From NCBI RefSeq assembly GCF_900114635.1, contig NZ_FOTQ01000013.1, positions 1 through 55,275 on the forward strand: DNA of 55,275 nt, read 5' to 3'. Shown one piece after another: positions 19,092-27,854 of this stretch; position 1 is the first letter of the stretch; each line of letters begins with the position of its first letter. The notes under the pieces are model-generated. The model saw nothing but the letters and a program-made list of their open reading frames with translations. It was not told where the DNA came from and searched no databases. A program made the translations under genes and the position numbers. This DNA is from Shimia aestuarii. GTDB lineage: Bacteria; Pseudomonadota; Alphaproteobacteria; Rhodobacterales; Rhodobacteraceae.

Positions 19092-19166
19092 GCGCATAGC
19101 ATGACGCGGGTGGACCGGGGAACCTTATGCGGTCTATCCTGTGTTCAGTCGACTGGGGGCAGGTGC

Positions 19167-20177
19167 ATGGCAGGGTATATTCGGGCGTCCGTTCTGGAAG
19201 GGTTGGATCATATTGCCGCCCGCGAAGGACAGGACCTCGTAACGATCCTTTCGCGCTATGGTCTGGATCATTCCATTTTCGAAGCGCGGGAAACCGAGAT
19301 CGATTTCGAGGACGCTTGCTCTATTCTTGAAGACTGTGCACGCAGTTGGAAGGTTCCCGATCTCGGCATTCAGCTGGCCCGCCTGCATTCTCTGGAAACC
19401 TTGGGCGTGATCAGCCTTGTCACCCGGATGGAACGCACCGTGCGTGACGCGGCCAAGGCGTTGTTGCGCAACCAGTTCCTGCACACCAATGGGGTTGTGA
19501 CATCGCTGCGAGAAATCCCGCAGGATGGGCTGGCCGAGGTGATCTATGCCCCGCTGAGCATCACCCGGCCAAGGCAGGCCCGGGAAATGTCGCTGGTGAT
19601 GGGTCGCAATGTGCTGCGCGAGCTGGCCGGGCGGGCGCCGGAAATCCTGTCGGCGGAGGTGATGTTTGCCGCGCCCTTGGGCAAGGATTTCCTTTCGGCC
19701 GAGCTTGGATGCCCGGTTCGCTACGGCGCCAACAGCTATTCCTTCCTGTTTCGGAATGATGTCCTCGACGTCAAGCTGACCAAACAGGATGTCGCCTTTC
19801 ATCCGATCATCCGCCGCTACCTTGCCGAAATCACGGTTGAGCGTGGCATACCGTTTTCGGAAACCGTCAAGCTCGAGGTGTTCCGACAATTGTCGCTGGG
19901 AGTGTGTTCGCAGGACAAGGTGGCAGCGGCGCTCCGGATGCAACCACGATCGCTTCAGCGCAAGCTCAAGCAGGAAGGCACGAATTTCCGAGAGATCATG
20001 GACGAACAGCGCCGACGTCGGTCGTTGGCGCTGGTGCAGCAAACGGACCTGCCCTTGGGCGAAGTGGCGCTTGCCGTGGGCTATTCGGACCAGACCGCGT
20101 TCAACCAGGCTTTCCGACGCTGGTTCGGACGCACGCCGCTCAAGGTGCGGCGGCGCGAGGGGTTGAGCGCCGCCTGA
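19167..20177 (+). CDS. AraC-family transcriptional regulator
   Basis: This 336-residue regulator has the N-terminal ligand-type domain of the OruR/ArgR-like AraC group and a C-terminal double helix-turn-helix ending in VALAVGYSDQTAFNQAFRRW with the signature GRTPLKVRR. I start it at 19167 because GGGGGCAGG lies just before that ATG; an in-frame ATG at 19101 has no ribosome site. It follows the molybdenum hydroxylase operon by 75 bp on the same strand and is likely its activator, responding to the imported substrate or an intermediate. The presence of both MarR and AraC regulators suggests layered control. Confidence 0.88.
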   Translation: MAGYIRASVLEGLDHIAAREGQDLVTILSRYGLDHSIFEARETEIDFEDACSILEDCARSWKVPDLGIQLARLHSLETLGVISLVTRMERTVRDAAKALLRNQFLHTNGVVTSLREIPQDGLAEVIYAPLSITRPRQAREMSLVMGRNVLRELAGRAPEILSAEVMFAAPLGKDFLSAELGCPVRYGANSYSFLFRNDVLDVKLTKQDVAFHPIIRRYLAEITVERGIPFSETVKLEVFRQLSLGVCSQDKVAAALRMQPRSLQRKLKQEGTNFREIMDEQRRRRSLALVQQTDLPLGEVALAVGYSDQTAFNQAFRRWFGRTPLKVRRREGLSAA

Positions 20178-20183
20178 TTTCCC

Positions 20184-20918
20184 CTAGCTGGCAAGCCGCG
20201 CCGTGTCAGGCTCGGCGGCGCTCAGCCAGTCGCACCATGCCTGTTTCCACGATCCGGCAAATTCGATGAACTCGCCCGGACCGGTGTCGGTCAGGGTCCG
20301 GGTGTCGCGCGCGACGAGATAGTGTTCCGGATTGTCCAGTGCGATGAACTCGGGCGGGTGCGGCAGGCGTGCGGCAAGGGAAATCGTCTCGGCCCAGTCC
20401 GCTGCACGACCCGCCATGTCCGTCACCACACAGGAGCGCGCAGGTGCACTGGCCAGGGATGTGCGCGGGGCACGTCCCATCACGCTCAGCGATGGGGCGA
20501 GAAGCGACAATGAGCAGACAGGCACGGGGTTGCCTTCACGGGTGCAATGTGCCAGCCATTTGAACCCGATCAAGGCGCCCGAGCCGAACGTAGCAATATG
20601 CATGGCGCCTGCGTTAGGCAGGACGGATCGGATCAGCGCGTCCAGATCACGTACCAGGGGCGAAAACCGTTCACCACCGCCCTCGCGCCAGGGGCGCGCC
20701 CAATGCACAAGGTAAAGGGGCCGTTCGCGCAGCGTCAAAAGCGATGCAACTTGCCTGACGCGGATCAGGATGTCGGACCGCCCGACGTCGGTCAGATCGG
20801 AGATCAGGACAAGAGGTGCCTTTTGGCCATGGGCTTGGTCGGTCAGGCGCAACAGGCGTGTCGTGCGCGTGCTGCCCGCGAGCGTGCCGTATGACATGGA
20901 AAATTCCGCGTCCATCAT
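20184..20918 (-). CDS. Hypothetical protein, weakly alpha/beta-hydrolase-like
   Basis: This 244-residue protein has no clear family. A pattern of short beta-like stretches (APLVLISDL, ERPLYLVHWARPW) and a GSGA segment (IATFGSGALIG) recall alpha/beta hydrolases or polyhydroxyalkanoate-related proteins, but the nucleophile elbow is not canonical, so catalytic activity is doubtful. No signal peptide. The start at 20918 follows GGAG by seven bases; a longer version starting at 20963 lacks one. It is convergent with araC (6-bp gap) and stands alone on the minus strand. It is a real gene by its ribosome site and composition, but I assign no function. Confidence 0.5.
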   Translation of the reverse strand: MMDAEFSMSYGTLAGSTRTTRLLRLTDQAHGQKAPLVLISDLTDVGRSDILIRVRQVASLLTLRERPLYLVHWARPWREGGGERFSPLVRDLDALIRSVLPNAGAMHIATFGSGALIGFKWLAHCTREGNPVPVCSLSLLAPSLSVMGRAPRTSLASAPARSCVVTDMAGRAADWAETISLAARLPHPPEFIALDNPEHYLVARDTRTLTDTGPGEFIEFAGSWKQAWCDWLSAAEPDTARLAS

Positions 20919-21422
20919 AGTCGGCTCCTGTTTTGTGTCGTCGGCGGAAATGCCGTGCGACAATAAGGGGTTGGGGGTGGCCGCTGTCCCGGATCACGAA
21001 GGGACAGGACGCGATCCGGGGCAGGGCAACCTTCTGCTGGCGCAGATTGGAAAGGGATTGCGTCAGCCCCAAAATCAGGGCTGACGCGGACCTTGGTTCC
21101 GTGAGTGCTCAGGTCGTCTCGACCCGATTGCCGGACATCCCCAAGGTCCCAAAGGATGTCGGCGTTCGGCCCCTGCGAGGGAGGGAGAGGAGGAAGAGAG
21201 GGGCCATGAGATTGATGTGCTCGATAGGGATGCTTGTTTGTTTGAAACGCTTCGTTTGCTCTCTTCCAAACTGAAATGGGACGCGCTGATCGTTCCAACT
21301 TTGTAAAATGCGATCCGTTTTTTGCAGAACCTGTCCACAAGAGATTTCATGCGCGAAACCGGCTTCGGGTTGACCACGCTGGACCTGTGGGGCCTTAATG
21401 CTGGCGAACAGGGCGGGATGCC
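20919..21422. other. 504-bp intergenic region with a strong hairpin
   Basis: This gap between the hypothetical gene and the yihY-like gene contains no convincing full-length gene. It holds a perfect hairpin (21061-21086), a purine-rich stretch (about 21171-21203) and a tiny reading frame ending in the yihY start. The part after 21220 is AT-richer and probably carries the yihY promoter. A small RNA could hide here. Confidence 0.5.
21061..21086. terminator. Perfect 9-bp hairpin without T-run
   Basis: CGTCAGCCC and GGGCTGACG pair perfectly around an eight-base loop. No T-tract follows on either strand, so it may be an RNA structural element or a processed 3' end rather than a classic terminator. 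Confidence 0.4.
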
Positions 21423-21426
21423 ATGA
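21349..21426 (+). CDS. Possible 25-residue upstream peptide overlapping yihY start
   Basis: An ATG at 21349 opens a 26-codon frame whose stop overlaps the ATG of the yihY-like gene by four bases. Such an arrangement can couple translation. The ribosome site (AAGAG) is weak and the peptide has no known features; it may be chance. Confidence 0.2.
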   Translation: MRETGFGLTTLDLWGLNAGEQGGMP

Positions 21427-22283
21427 AGCTTTTCTGGACGACATTTCTTGATGCGCTGCAGCGCTTTACCACCAAGGGTGGCTTTGTGCGCGCAAGCCAT
21501 GTCGCGCTTTCGGTGATGCTGGCGATGTTTCCGTTCTGCATTTTCGTGCTGTCGCTGGCAGGTGTATTGAGCGCGGATACGCAGGTGGACGATCTGGTCG
21601 ACGTGGTCTTCGGATCGTGGCCCGAGGAGATTTCGGAACCGATTGCCAATGAACTGCGCGCGGTTTTGCAACATGGCGGGGGTACCCTGACCCTTGGGGC
21701 GGTGCTGTCGATCGTGTTCGCCTCGAACGGGGTGGATGCGATCCGGCTGGTGATCACCAGCGCCTATCGTGATGACGATCCGCGCCCCTTTTGGAAGACA
21801 CGCACATTGTCAGTGGGCTTTGTCCTCGCCGGAACGCTTTTGATCATCGCGGCAGGGCTGTTCAGCGTCGCCGTACCGCTGGCGCTACATTTCTTCGAGG
21901 AATGGGTCCCGTGGTTGCAGGATTCGATCCTGAGCAATGACCAGTTCCGACAACTCGTGATTGCTGCCATTTTGCTTTTTGCGGTCTATTCCTGCCACAA
22001 ATGGCTGCCGGGGATAAGGCACTCGGATCGCTCGCTTGCGCCAGGGATTATCCTGACCGTGATACTCTGGACCGTGGCGTCAAATATTTTTTCCTATTAT
22101 ATCAGTCACTTCTCGACCTATTCCGTCACCTATGCGGGGCTGGCCGGGATCATGTCGGCTCTGGTATATCTTTACCTGATGGCCAGCATCTTTGTTCTGG
22201 GGGCGGAATATAACGGGAGCCTTTTCGACCAAAGGCGTGCCGCTACAGAAGCGGTGCAAACAGACGTGCCACCGGCGCCATGA
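21423..22283 (+). CDS. YihY/BrkB family inner-membrane protein
   Basis: This 286-residue protein matches the YihY/virulence factor BrkB family. Five to six membrane segments are visible, with the family-typical TKGGFVRASHVALSVMLAM near the N-terminus and the C-terminal YAGLAGIMSALVYLYLMAS followed by LGAEYNG. The family is widespread; its transport or envelope role is not settled. The last 41 bases overlap the 3' end of the convergent cardiolipin synthase gene, an unusually long convergent overlap, so the C-termini of both proteins are encoded by the same DNA. Confidence 0.85.
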   Translation: MKLFWTTFLDALQRFTTKGGFVRASHVALSVMLAMFPFCIFVLSLAGVLSADTQVDDLVDVVFGSWPEEISEPIANELRAVLQHGGGTLTLGAVLSIVFASNGVDAIRLVITSAYRDDDPRPFWKTRTLSVGFVLAGTLLIIAAGLFSVAVPLALHFFEEWVPWLQDSILSNDQFRQLVIAAILLFAVYSCHKWLPGIRHSDRSLAPGIILTVILWTVASNIFSYYISHFSTYSVTYAGLAGIMSALVYLYLMASIFVLGAEYNGSLFDQRRAATEAVQTDVPPAP

Positions 22284-23652
22284 GCCGTACCCAGGTGGGC
22301 TGTTCGCTCATGGGCTTGGTCAGTGGAATGGACCGCGCGAAGTCGTCTTTCAGGATGATTTCGAGATCTTCGGCAAGATGACTGTCAAAGAATATCGCCG
22401 TCTCTTCGAAGTTGAGACGACAGGACCGGCTATCGAGGTTGAGCGTTCCAACCGAGGCAATGGCATCATCCACCAGCACCACCTTTTGATGCATGAACCC
22501 CTGTTCATAGGCCCAGAACTCAACCCCAGCGTCGCGCAGCTCGTCGAAATAGGCAAAAGCGGCAAGCCAGGTGATCCAGTGATCGGCGCGTGCGGGCACC
22601 AGGATTCTTACCTCAATCCCCCGAAGCGCGGCCAGTTTTAAGGCCGTGGTGACATCCGGGTCGGGCACGAAATAGGGCGAGGCGATCCAGATGCGGCTGC
22701 GGGCCGCCACGATCATCGCGTTGAAATAGAGATTGCCGGTTTCCAACGCATCCGCGGGTCCCGACGTCAGTAGCAAGGCATCGCTGTTTTCCGGAACCGC
22801 GATGCGCGGCCAGTCAAGCTGATCGTAGAGGTACTCCTGTGTCGCCCAGTGCCAGTCCTCGCAAAAGGCCAGTTGCAACTGCAACACCACCGGGCCCTGT
22901 AGCCGGCAATGCGTATCACGCCAGTCGCCAAAGGCCGGATCACGGCCCATGTATTCATCCCCGACATTCAATCCTCCGGTGAAACCAACCGTGCCATCGA
23001 CCACCAAGGTCTTGCGATGATTGCGAAAATTCAGCTGAAAACGTTTGGTCGGACCGCGCAGCGCATTGGTGTCATAGATGCGTATTCCAAGTTCGGAAAG
23101 CTCCTGCACATAGGCCTTGGGAAGGCGCGAGCAGCCCACAGAATCGTAGAGAAAAAAGACCCTCAGCCCACGGTTTTGCGCGGCGATCAGGTGTGTCTTG
23201 AGTTTTCGGCCCAGTTGATCGTCACGTACGATATAGAACTGAACCAGAATGTAGGACGTCGCCGCATCAATGGCGTCGAACATGGCCTCGAAGCTCTCTT
23301 CACCATCGACCAGTATCTCGCCGCTGTTGCCGGAGAGGATAGGGTTTTCGGCAATGGTTTCAAACGCCTTGTAACCCCGGTTGAGCTCGTCCGGCTTGGG
23401 GGGAAAGGCCGTTCTGGCCTGTTCGATGGCCGTGACGACCTCTTGGTATTCCCGGCGGGCCACGACATAGCCGTTGATCCGGGAATGGCCCAGGAAGAGA
23501 TAGCTGACGATGGCGACATAGGGCGCGGCGATCAGAAAGACGACCCATGCCACCGCACCTTGGGGGGTGCGCGACCCGGACATGGCGCGAAAGGCAAACC
23601 AGACGGCAACGGATTCCACCAATAGGACGAAGATAACAAAGAATGTGGCCAA
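22243..23652 (-). CDS. cls: Cardiolipin synthase, phospholipase D type
   Basis: This 469-residue enzyme condenses two phosphatidylglycerols to cardiolipin at the inner membrane. It has two N-terminal membrane segments (from MATFFVIFVLLVESVAVWF) and two HKD motifs: HRKTLVVDGTVGFTGG in the first half and HQKVVLVDDAIASVGT in the second. The length is normal for bacterial Cls. The start codon is TTG at 23652, supported by GGAG seven bases upstream. It converges on the yihY-like gene with a 41-bp overlap. Other PLD-superfamily lipid enzymes are possible, but the two N-terminal membrane helices favour Cls. Confidence 0.88.
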   Translation of the reverse strand: MATFFVIFVLLVESVAVWFAFRAMSGSRTPQGAVAWVVFLIAAPYVAIVSYLFLGHSRINGYVVARREYQEVVTAIEQARTAFPPKPDELNRGYKAFETIAENPILSGNSGEILVDGEESFEAMFDAIDAATSYILVQFYIVRDDQLGRKLKTHLIAAQNRGLRVFFLYDSVGCSRLPKAYVQELSELGIRIYDTNALRGPTKRFQLNFRNHRKTLVVDGTVGFTGGLNVGDEYMGRDPAFGDWRDTHCRLQGPVVLQLQLAFCEDWHWATQEYLYDQLDWPRIAVPENSDALLLTSGPADALETGNLYFNAMIVAARSRIWIASPYFVPDPDVTTALKLAALRGIEVRILVPARADHWITWLAAFAYFDELRDAGVEFWAYEQGFMHQKVVLVDDAIASVGTLNLDSRSCRLNFEETAIFFDSHLAEDLEIILKDDFARSIPLTKPMSEQPTWVRLMAPVARLFAPLL

Positions 23653-23776
23653 GCGGGGTCTCCTGTTTGAGTCAGGCTAGCGGATCGGAGGCGGGCGCGA
23701 AAGACGTTGCGTTGGAACGCTTGCCCATGGCGCGGAGGGTTGTAATCTGGCCGCCAGATCCAGCCGGGAGAGAGAT

Positions 23777-25375
23777 ATGTCCAGGACCATCGGAGCGCTG
23801 TTCGAACGGCGCGCAGCAGAGCACGCGACCTTTCCGTTTCTGATCGTGCCTGTGGACAAGGAACGTGGCTATCATCCTGACGGATATGAGATTTCCTATG
23901 GTGATGCAGCCAAGGTCGTGGACGCGTGGTGCGCCCGGCTTCAGACGGCAGGATATGGGCATGGGCATCGGGTGGCGGTGCTTTTGGAGAACCGGCCGGA
24001 GATGCTGTTGATGAAGCTTGCCCTAGCGCGGCTGGGGATCAGCTGGGTGCCGGTGAACCCCGATTATCGTCCGTCAGAGCTGGCCTATCTTTTGCAGGAC
24101 AGCGGTGCCGCGCTGGCGATTGCGGCGCCGAATATGGAACCTCTGATGCGGGAAGGGATCGGCGAAAGCGGGCGTGATTTGCCAATGGTGGTGATGGAGC
24201 GGGATCTGCCTGAGCTGCCGATGTCCTGCGACGCGCCCAAGAGTGATCCGGTGACGGGCGAGACCGAGGCGAGCCTGATTTACACCTCTGGGACAACCGG
24301 GCGGCCCAAGGGTTGCATCATGAGCCACGACTACGAAGTCCAGATGGGTGAATGGTATGCCACGCGGGGTGGTTTGATCCAGTTTACAGCTAGAAAATCA
24401 AAGGTTTACTGCCCGCTTCCTTTGTTTCATGTCAATGCGGCGATCATCCTGTTCATGGGCATGATCGAGACGGGAAGTGCGCAGATCATTCCGGAACGGT
24501 TCCGCGCGAGCGCTTGGTGGCGAGAGCTTGCCGAAACCGGGGCCACAGCGGCGCACTACCTTGGAATCGTCATACCGGCCCTAATGAACCGCGCTCCCGA
24601 TCCATATGAAAAGAAACATAAAGTCGAGTTTGCTGTTGGCGCTGGGGTGGAGCCGACATTGCACCGCCCCTTCGAGGAACGCTTTGGTTTTCCGCTGATC
24701 GAGGTGTGGGGCATGACCGAGATGTGCCGCATTCTTGCCGATTGCCACGAACCCCGCCAGATTGACACCCGCGCCATGGGGCGTCCGCAGCCGGGGCTGG
24801 ACGTGCGGGTGGTCGACGAACACGACCAAGAGGTGCCGCGAGGGCAGGAAGGCGAAATGGTGCTTCGCTATGATGCCAAAACCCCGCGCAAGGGGGCGTT
24901 CTCGGGCTATCTCAACCTGCCGGAGGCCACCGAGGAGGCGTGGCGTGGGGGATGGTTCCATACGGGGGACACGGTGACGATGGATAAGACGGACATGATT
25001 TTCTTCGTGGACCGGAAAAAGAATATCATCCGGCGCAGTGGTGAAAATATCGCTGCCGCTGAGATCGAAGCATGTCTTCAGGAACATCCAGCGGTGGAAA
25101 GAGTCGCGGTGATCGCGGTGGAAGACGCGATGCGTGACGAAGAGGTCATGGCCTGTATTCAGCCTGTTTTGGCGGGTAGCGAGGCTATGGCGGAAGAGCT
25201 TTTTGATCATTGTTTCAAGCATTTGGCCTATTACAAAGCGCCGGGTTGGGTGCGGTTTCTCGATGAAATTCCGATCACAGGAACCCAAAAAATCCAGAAA
25301 CATGCGATATTTGGCGAAGGAGAAGCACCGACCGACGGTGCGTTCGATTTCCGGTCGCGCAAGAAGCGCGGATAG
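23777..25375 (+). CDS. Acyl-CoA synthetase (AMP-forming), CaiC-like
   Basis: This 532-residue adenylate-forming enzyme activates a carboxylic acid to its CoA thioester. Motifs in order: ATP P-loop LIYTSGTTGRPKGCIMSH (about residues 170-187), VWGMTEM, GWFHTGDTVTMD, the hinge DRKKNIIRRSGENIAAAEIE and the catalytic Lys in TGTQKIQKHAI. Start at ATG 23777 with GGGAGAGA upstream. Overall it looks most like crotonobetaine/carnitine-type CoA ligases, but the acid substrate is unknown. It stands alone between divergent cls and phnM. It could activate the ring-opened acid made by the heterocycle cluster, though nothing links them directly. Confidence 0.85.
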   Translation: MSRTIGALFERRAAEHATFPFLIVPVDKERGYHPDGYEISYGDAAKVVDAWCARLQTAGYGHGHRVAVLLENRPEMLLMKLALARLGISWVPVNPDYRPSELAYLLQDSGAALAIAAPNMEPLMREGIGESGRDLPMVVMERDLPELPMSCDAPKSDPVTGETEASLIYTSGTTGRPKGCIMSHDYEVQMGEWYATRGGLIQFTARKSKVYCPLPLFHVNAAIILFMGMIETGSAQIIPERFRASAWWRELAETGATAAHYLGIVIPALMNRAPDPYEKKHKVEFAVGAGVEPTLHRPFEERFGFPLIEVWGMTEMCRILADCHEPRQIDTRAMGRPQPGLDVRVVDEHDQEVPRGQEGEMVLRYDAKTPRKGAFSGYLNLPEATEEAWRGGWFHTGDTVTMDKTDMIFFVDRKKNIIRRSGENIAAAEIEACLQEHPAVERVAVIAVEDAMRDEEVMACIQPVLAGSEAMAEELFDHCFKHLAYYKAPGWVRFLDEIPITGTQKIQKHAIFGEGEAPTDGAFDFRSRKKRG

Positions 25376-25424
25376 GCGGCGCGGGGGCGCGGCAGTTGCA
25401 CGTTAGGCGCCTGAAAAGACGCTT

Positions 25425-25468
25425 CGGTATCGTGTCGGTATAACGTCGGTATTGCGTCGGTATTGTCG
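25425..25468. repeat. Second array of the 11-bp repeat, four units
   Basis: Units with consensus CGGTATnnnnT start at 25425, 25436, 25447 and 25458. The third unit, CGGTATTGCGT, is identical to one in the array at 12062-12100. The array lies between the acyl-CoA ligase stop and the phnM start, about 40 bp before the latter, so it could affect phnM expression. Confidence 0.8.
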
Positions 25469-25506
25469 CTCACGCTGCGCGGGCCGATGGCCGGAAAGGG
25501 GAGAAG

Positions 25507-26619
25507 ATGCGGTTTGTCGGCGGCGAAGTACTGACTTTGGGTGGGACATTGCGCGCCGATGAGGTGCATGTGTCCGGGGGCGAAATCGCGACCTCTGGAG
25601 GCGGGCCCGTGATCGACGTTTCCGGCTGCTGGGTGCTGCCGGGGATGGTGGATGTGCACGGGGATGCATTCGAGACCGCTTTGTTTCCGCGCCCCGGTGT
25701 GGAGATGGATTTCGCATTGGCCATGGCGGCGGTGGACCGGCAATTGCTGGCTTGCGGGATTACCACGGCCTATCACGGGCTGTCGGTCGGTTGGGAGCCG
25801 GGCGCGCGCGGGATCGCAGCGGCGCGACGGTTCATGTCGGGGCTTGCGGACCTGCGGGGAGACCTGAGCGCAGATCACAGGGTCCAACTGCGCTGGGACG
25901 TGTTTGCGCATGATGTGGTCGATGATCTGCGGGTGTGGTTGCGGCAGGAGCCGGTTCCGGCGCTGGCCTTCAACGATCACACCACCGAAACGCTTGAGAC
26001 GGTGGCGGCGGGGCAGACCGGGCAGCTTGAGAAATGGGCGCGAAGGGCCGGGGTTTCGCTTGAGGCCTATCTTGCAGATCTGGAGATGTTGGCGGCGCCG
26101 CAGGATGCGATACCGGAGATGGTCCAGCAAGTGGCTGCCATGGCGCGCGCGGCCGGGGCCGTGATGCTGGGCCATGATGAGGCCACGGCCGAGGAGCGCG
26201 CGGCACATCGGGCATTGGGGGTGAGGGTGAGTGAGTTTCCTTTGTCCGAAGCGGTGGCGAAAGCGGCTGTCGAGATGGGGGAGCACGTGGTACTGGGCGC
26301 GCCGAACGCGGCGCGCAGGCAAAGCCACAAGGGGAACCTGTCGGCGTGGGAGGCGGTGAAAGGCGGCACGTGTGCGGTGCTGGCGTCGGATTATTATTAT
26401 CCGAGCCTGCTTTACGTGGTGGAGCAGTTGGTGCGCGACGGGATGGCGCTGGGGGACGCCTGGGCGCTTGTGTCCGGCAATCCCGCCACTGCGATGGGCT
26501 TGCACGATCGTGGCGCGATTGTAGCGGGAAAGCGGGCTGATCTGGTGGTGATCGAGCCGGGGAAGCGGTGGCGCATCCGGCATGTGATGGCCGGGGGTGT
26601 CCTGAGCAGTTTTGGTTAG
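25507..26619 (+). CDS. phnM: PhnM-like amidohydrolase
   Basis: This 370-residue metal-dependent hydrolase resembles PhnM, alpha-D-ribose 1-methylphosphonate 5-triphosphate diphosphatase of the C-P lyase pathway. The family hallmark VDVHGDAFETALFPRPGV (about residues 49-66; compare DLHTDNLE..PRPGV) is intact, as is the C-terminal AMGLHDRGAIVAGKRADLVV. GGAAAGGGGAG precedes the ATG. No other phn genes are in the window, so this is either a displaced pathway member or a paralogue with another substrate. The 11-bp repeat array is just upstream and a bidirectional terminator follows. Confidence 0.82.
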   Translation: MRFVGGEVLTLGGTLRADEVHVSGGEIATSGGGPVIDVSGCWVLPGMVDVHGDAFETALFPRPGVEMDFALAMAAVDRQLLACGITTAYHGLSVGWEPGARGIAAARRFMSGLADLRGDLSADHRVQLRWDVFAHDVVDDLRVWLRQEPVPALAFNDHTTETLETVAAGQTGQLEKWARRAGVSLEAYLADLEMLAAPQDAIPEMVQQVAAMARAAGAVMLGHDEATAEERAAHRALGVRVSEFPLSEAVAKAAVEMGEHVVLGAPNAARRQSHKGNLSAWEAVKGGTCAVLASDYYYPSLLYVVEQLVRDGMALGDAWALVSGNPATAMGLHDRGAIVAGKRADLVVIEPGKRWRIRHVMAGGVLSSFG

Positions 26620-26700
26620 GGGGGCAAGCGCCATTGAAGGCGCCCGGCAATAGTTTCCCAAAACCAAGGCATCGCAAGGTGCGATGTGTATGCAACGAAA

Positions 26701-26730
26701 AAGGCGGATCCGCAGGGATCCGCCTTCTTT
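26701..26730. terminator. Bidirectional intrinsic terminator
   Basis: A perfect 11-bp stem, AAGGCGGATCC / GGATCCGCCTT with a four-base loop, is followed by CTTTTG and preceded by an A-run. It serves the convergent phnM (+) and the methyltransferase gene (-). Confidence 0.85.
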
Positions 26731-26751
26731 TGTATCATGAGCGTCGTGCCG

Positions 26752-27831
26752 TCAGGCGCGGCGGCGACGGCCACCGCGACGACCGCCACGGCCTCCGGCT
26801 TCGCCATCCACTGACGGGGGCTTGTTGAAACGGATCCATGCGGCGCCGCCTTCGTCATTGTTGGTCAGGAAGTTGGCGGCGCGGATGGCCTCCATTTCCT
26901 TGCCCGCCATGGGAAGGGTGGAACCGATGCCGAACAGTTTGCAGAAGGTTTCGTCGTCCATGTCGGCAGGCAGAATGATGCCAGCGGCTTCGACTTCGGC
27001 CTTTTTCTCGGCCAGTTTCTTGGGGCCGACAGGCAGGGCGACCGGGTTCATGATCGCGCTTGTCATGCCGGCCCCCATCGCCATCGGGAGGAAGGCGTTG
27101 TTGATGCCATGACGGTTGGGCAGGCCGAACGAGATGTTCGACGCGCCGCAGGTGGTGTTCACGCCCAGCTCTTCGCGCAGACGGCGCACAAGGGTAAAGA
27201 CCTGCAAGCCGGCGGTGCCCATGGCGCCGATCGGCATGACCAGCGGGTCAACCACGATGTCATGCGCAGGGATGCCGAAATCGGCGGCGCGCTCGACAAT
27301 TTTCTTGGCGACGGCAAAACGCACGTCGGGGTCTTCAGAAATGCCGGTGTCGTCGTTGGAGATGGCGACAACCGGGACGTTGTATTTCTTGACCAGCGGC
27401 AGCACCATTTCGAGACGCTCTTCTTCACCCGTGACCGAGTTCAGAAGCGGGCGGCCTTCGGCGGCGGCAAGGCCGTTTTCCAGCGCGCCGGGGACCGAAC
27501 TGTCGATGCAGAGCGGGCAGTCGGTGACTTCCTGCACCTTTTCCACCAGCTCGCGCATCAGGGTGGGTTCGACAAAGTTGTTGTCGGCATAGCGCGGATC
27601 TTCGGCCATCTTGTTGGAGAAGACGGCGCCCGAGTTGATATCGAGTACGGTCGCGCCTGCGGCGACCTGTGCCAGCGCATCGGCCTGAACGCGGGAGAAA
27701 TCGCCGCGCTCCAGCTCTTCGTTGAGGATCTTGCGGCCCGTGGGGTTGATCCGCTCGCCGATCACGCAGAACGGATGATCAAAGCCGATGATCGCGGTTT
27801 TTGTTTTAGATTCGATGACGGTACGGGTCAT
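26752..27831 (-). CDS. Pterin-binding methyl-THF:corrinoid methyltransferase (split MetH-type)
   Basis: This 359-residue protein is a pterin-binding (DHPS-like) methyltransferase domain with VIGERINPTGRK near the N-terminus and AAGATVLDINSGAVF next. It would transfer a methyl group between 5-methyl-tetrahydrofolate and a corrinoid protein. In roseobacters such stand-alone domains have been connected with a split cobalamin-dependent methionine synthase. The C-terminus ends in a basic Gly/Arg tail (GGRGGRRGGRRRRA) that could bind RNA or be disordered. It is third in an operon with a MetF-like gene and a small protein; homocysteine- and B12-binding partners are not in the window. Confidence 0.78.
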   Translation of the reverse strand: MTRTVIESKTKTAIIGFDHPFCVIGERINPTGRKILNEELERGDFSRVQADALAQVAAGATVLDINSGAVFSNKMAEDPRYADNNFVEPTLMRELVEKVQEVTDCPLCIDSSVPGALENGLAAAEGRPLLNSVTGEEERLEMVLPLVKKYNVPVVAISNDDTGISEDPDVRFAVAKKIVERAADFGIPAHDIVVDPLVMPIGAMGTAGLQVFTLVRRLREELGVNTTCGASNISFGLPNRHGINNAFLPMAMGAGMTSAIMNPVALPVGPKKLAEKKAEVEAAGIILPADMDDETFCKLFGIGSTLPMAGKEMEAIRAANFLTNNDEGGAAWIRFNKPPSVDGEAGGRGGRRGGRRRRA

Positions 27832-27854
27832 TGTTGATCCTTGATTTCAGCTTT

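Noticed and set aside
25231..26667. 478-codon open frame antisense to phnM
   Set aside because: Same shadow pattern; it runs across the 11-bp repeat array and has no ribosome site or recognisable domain.
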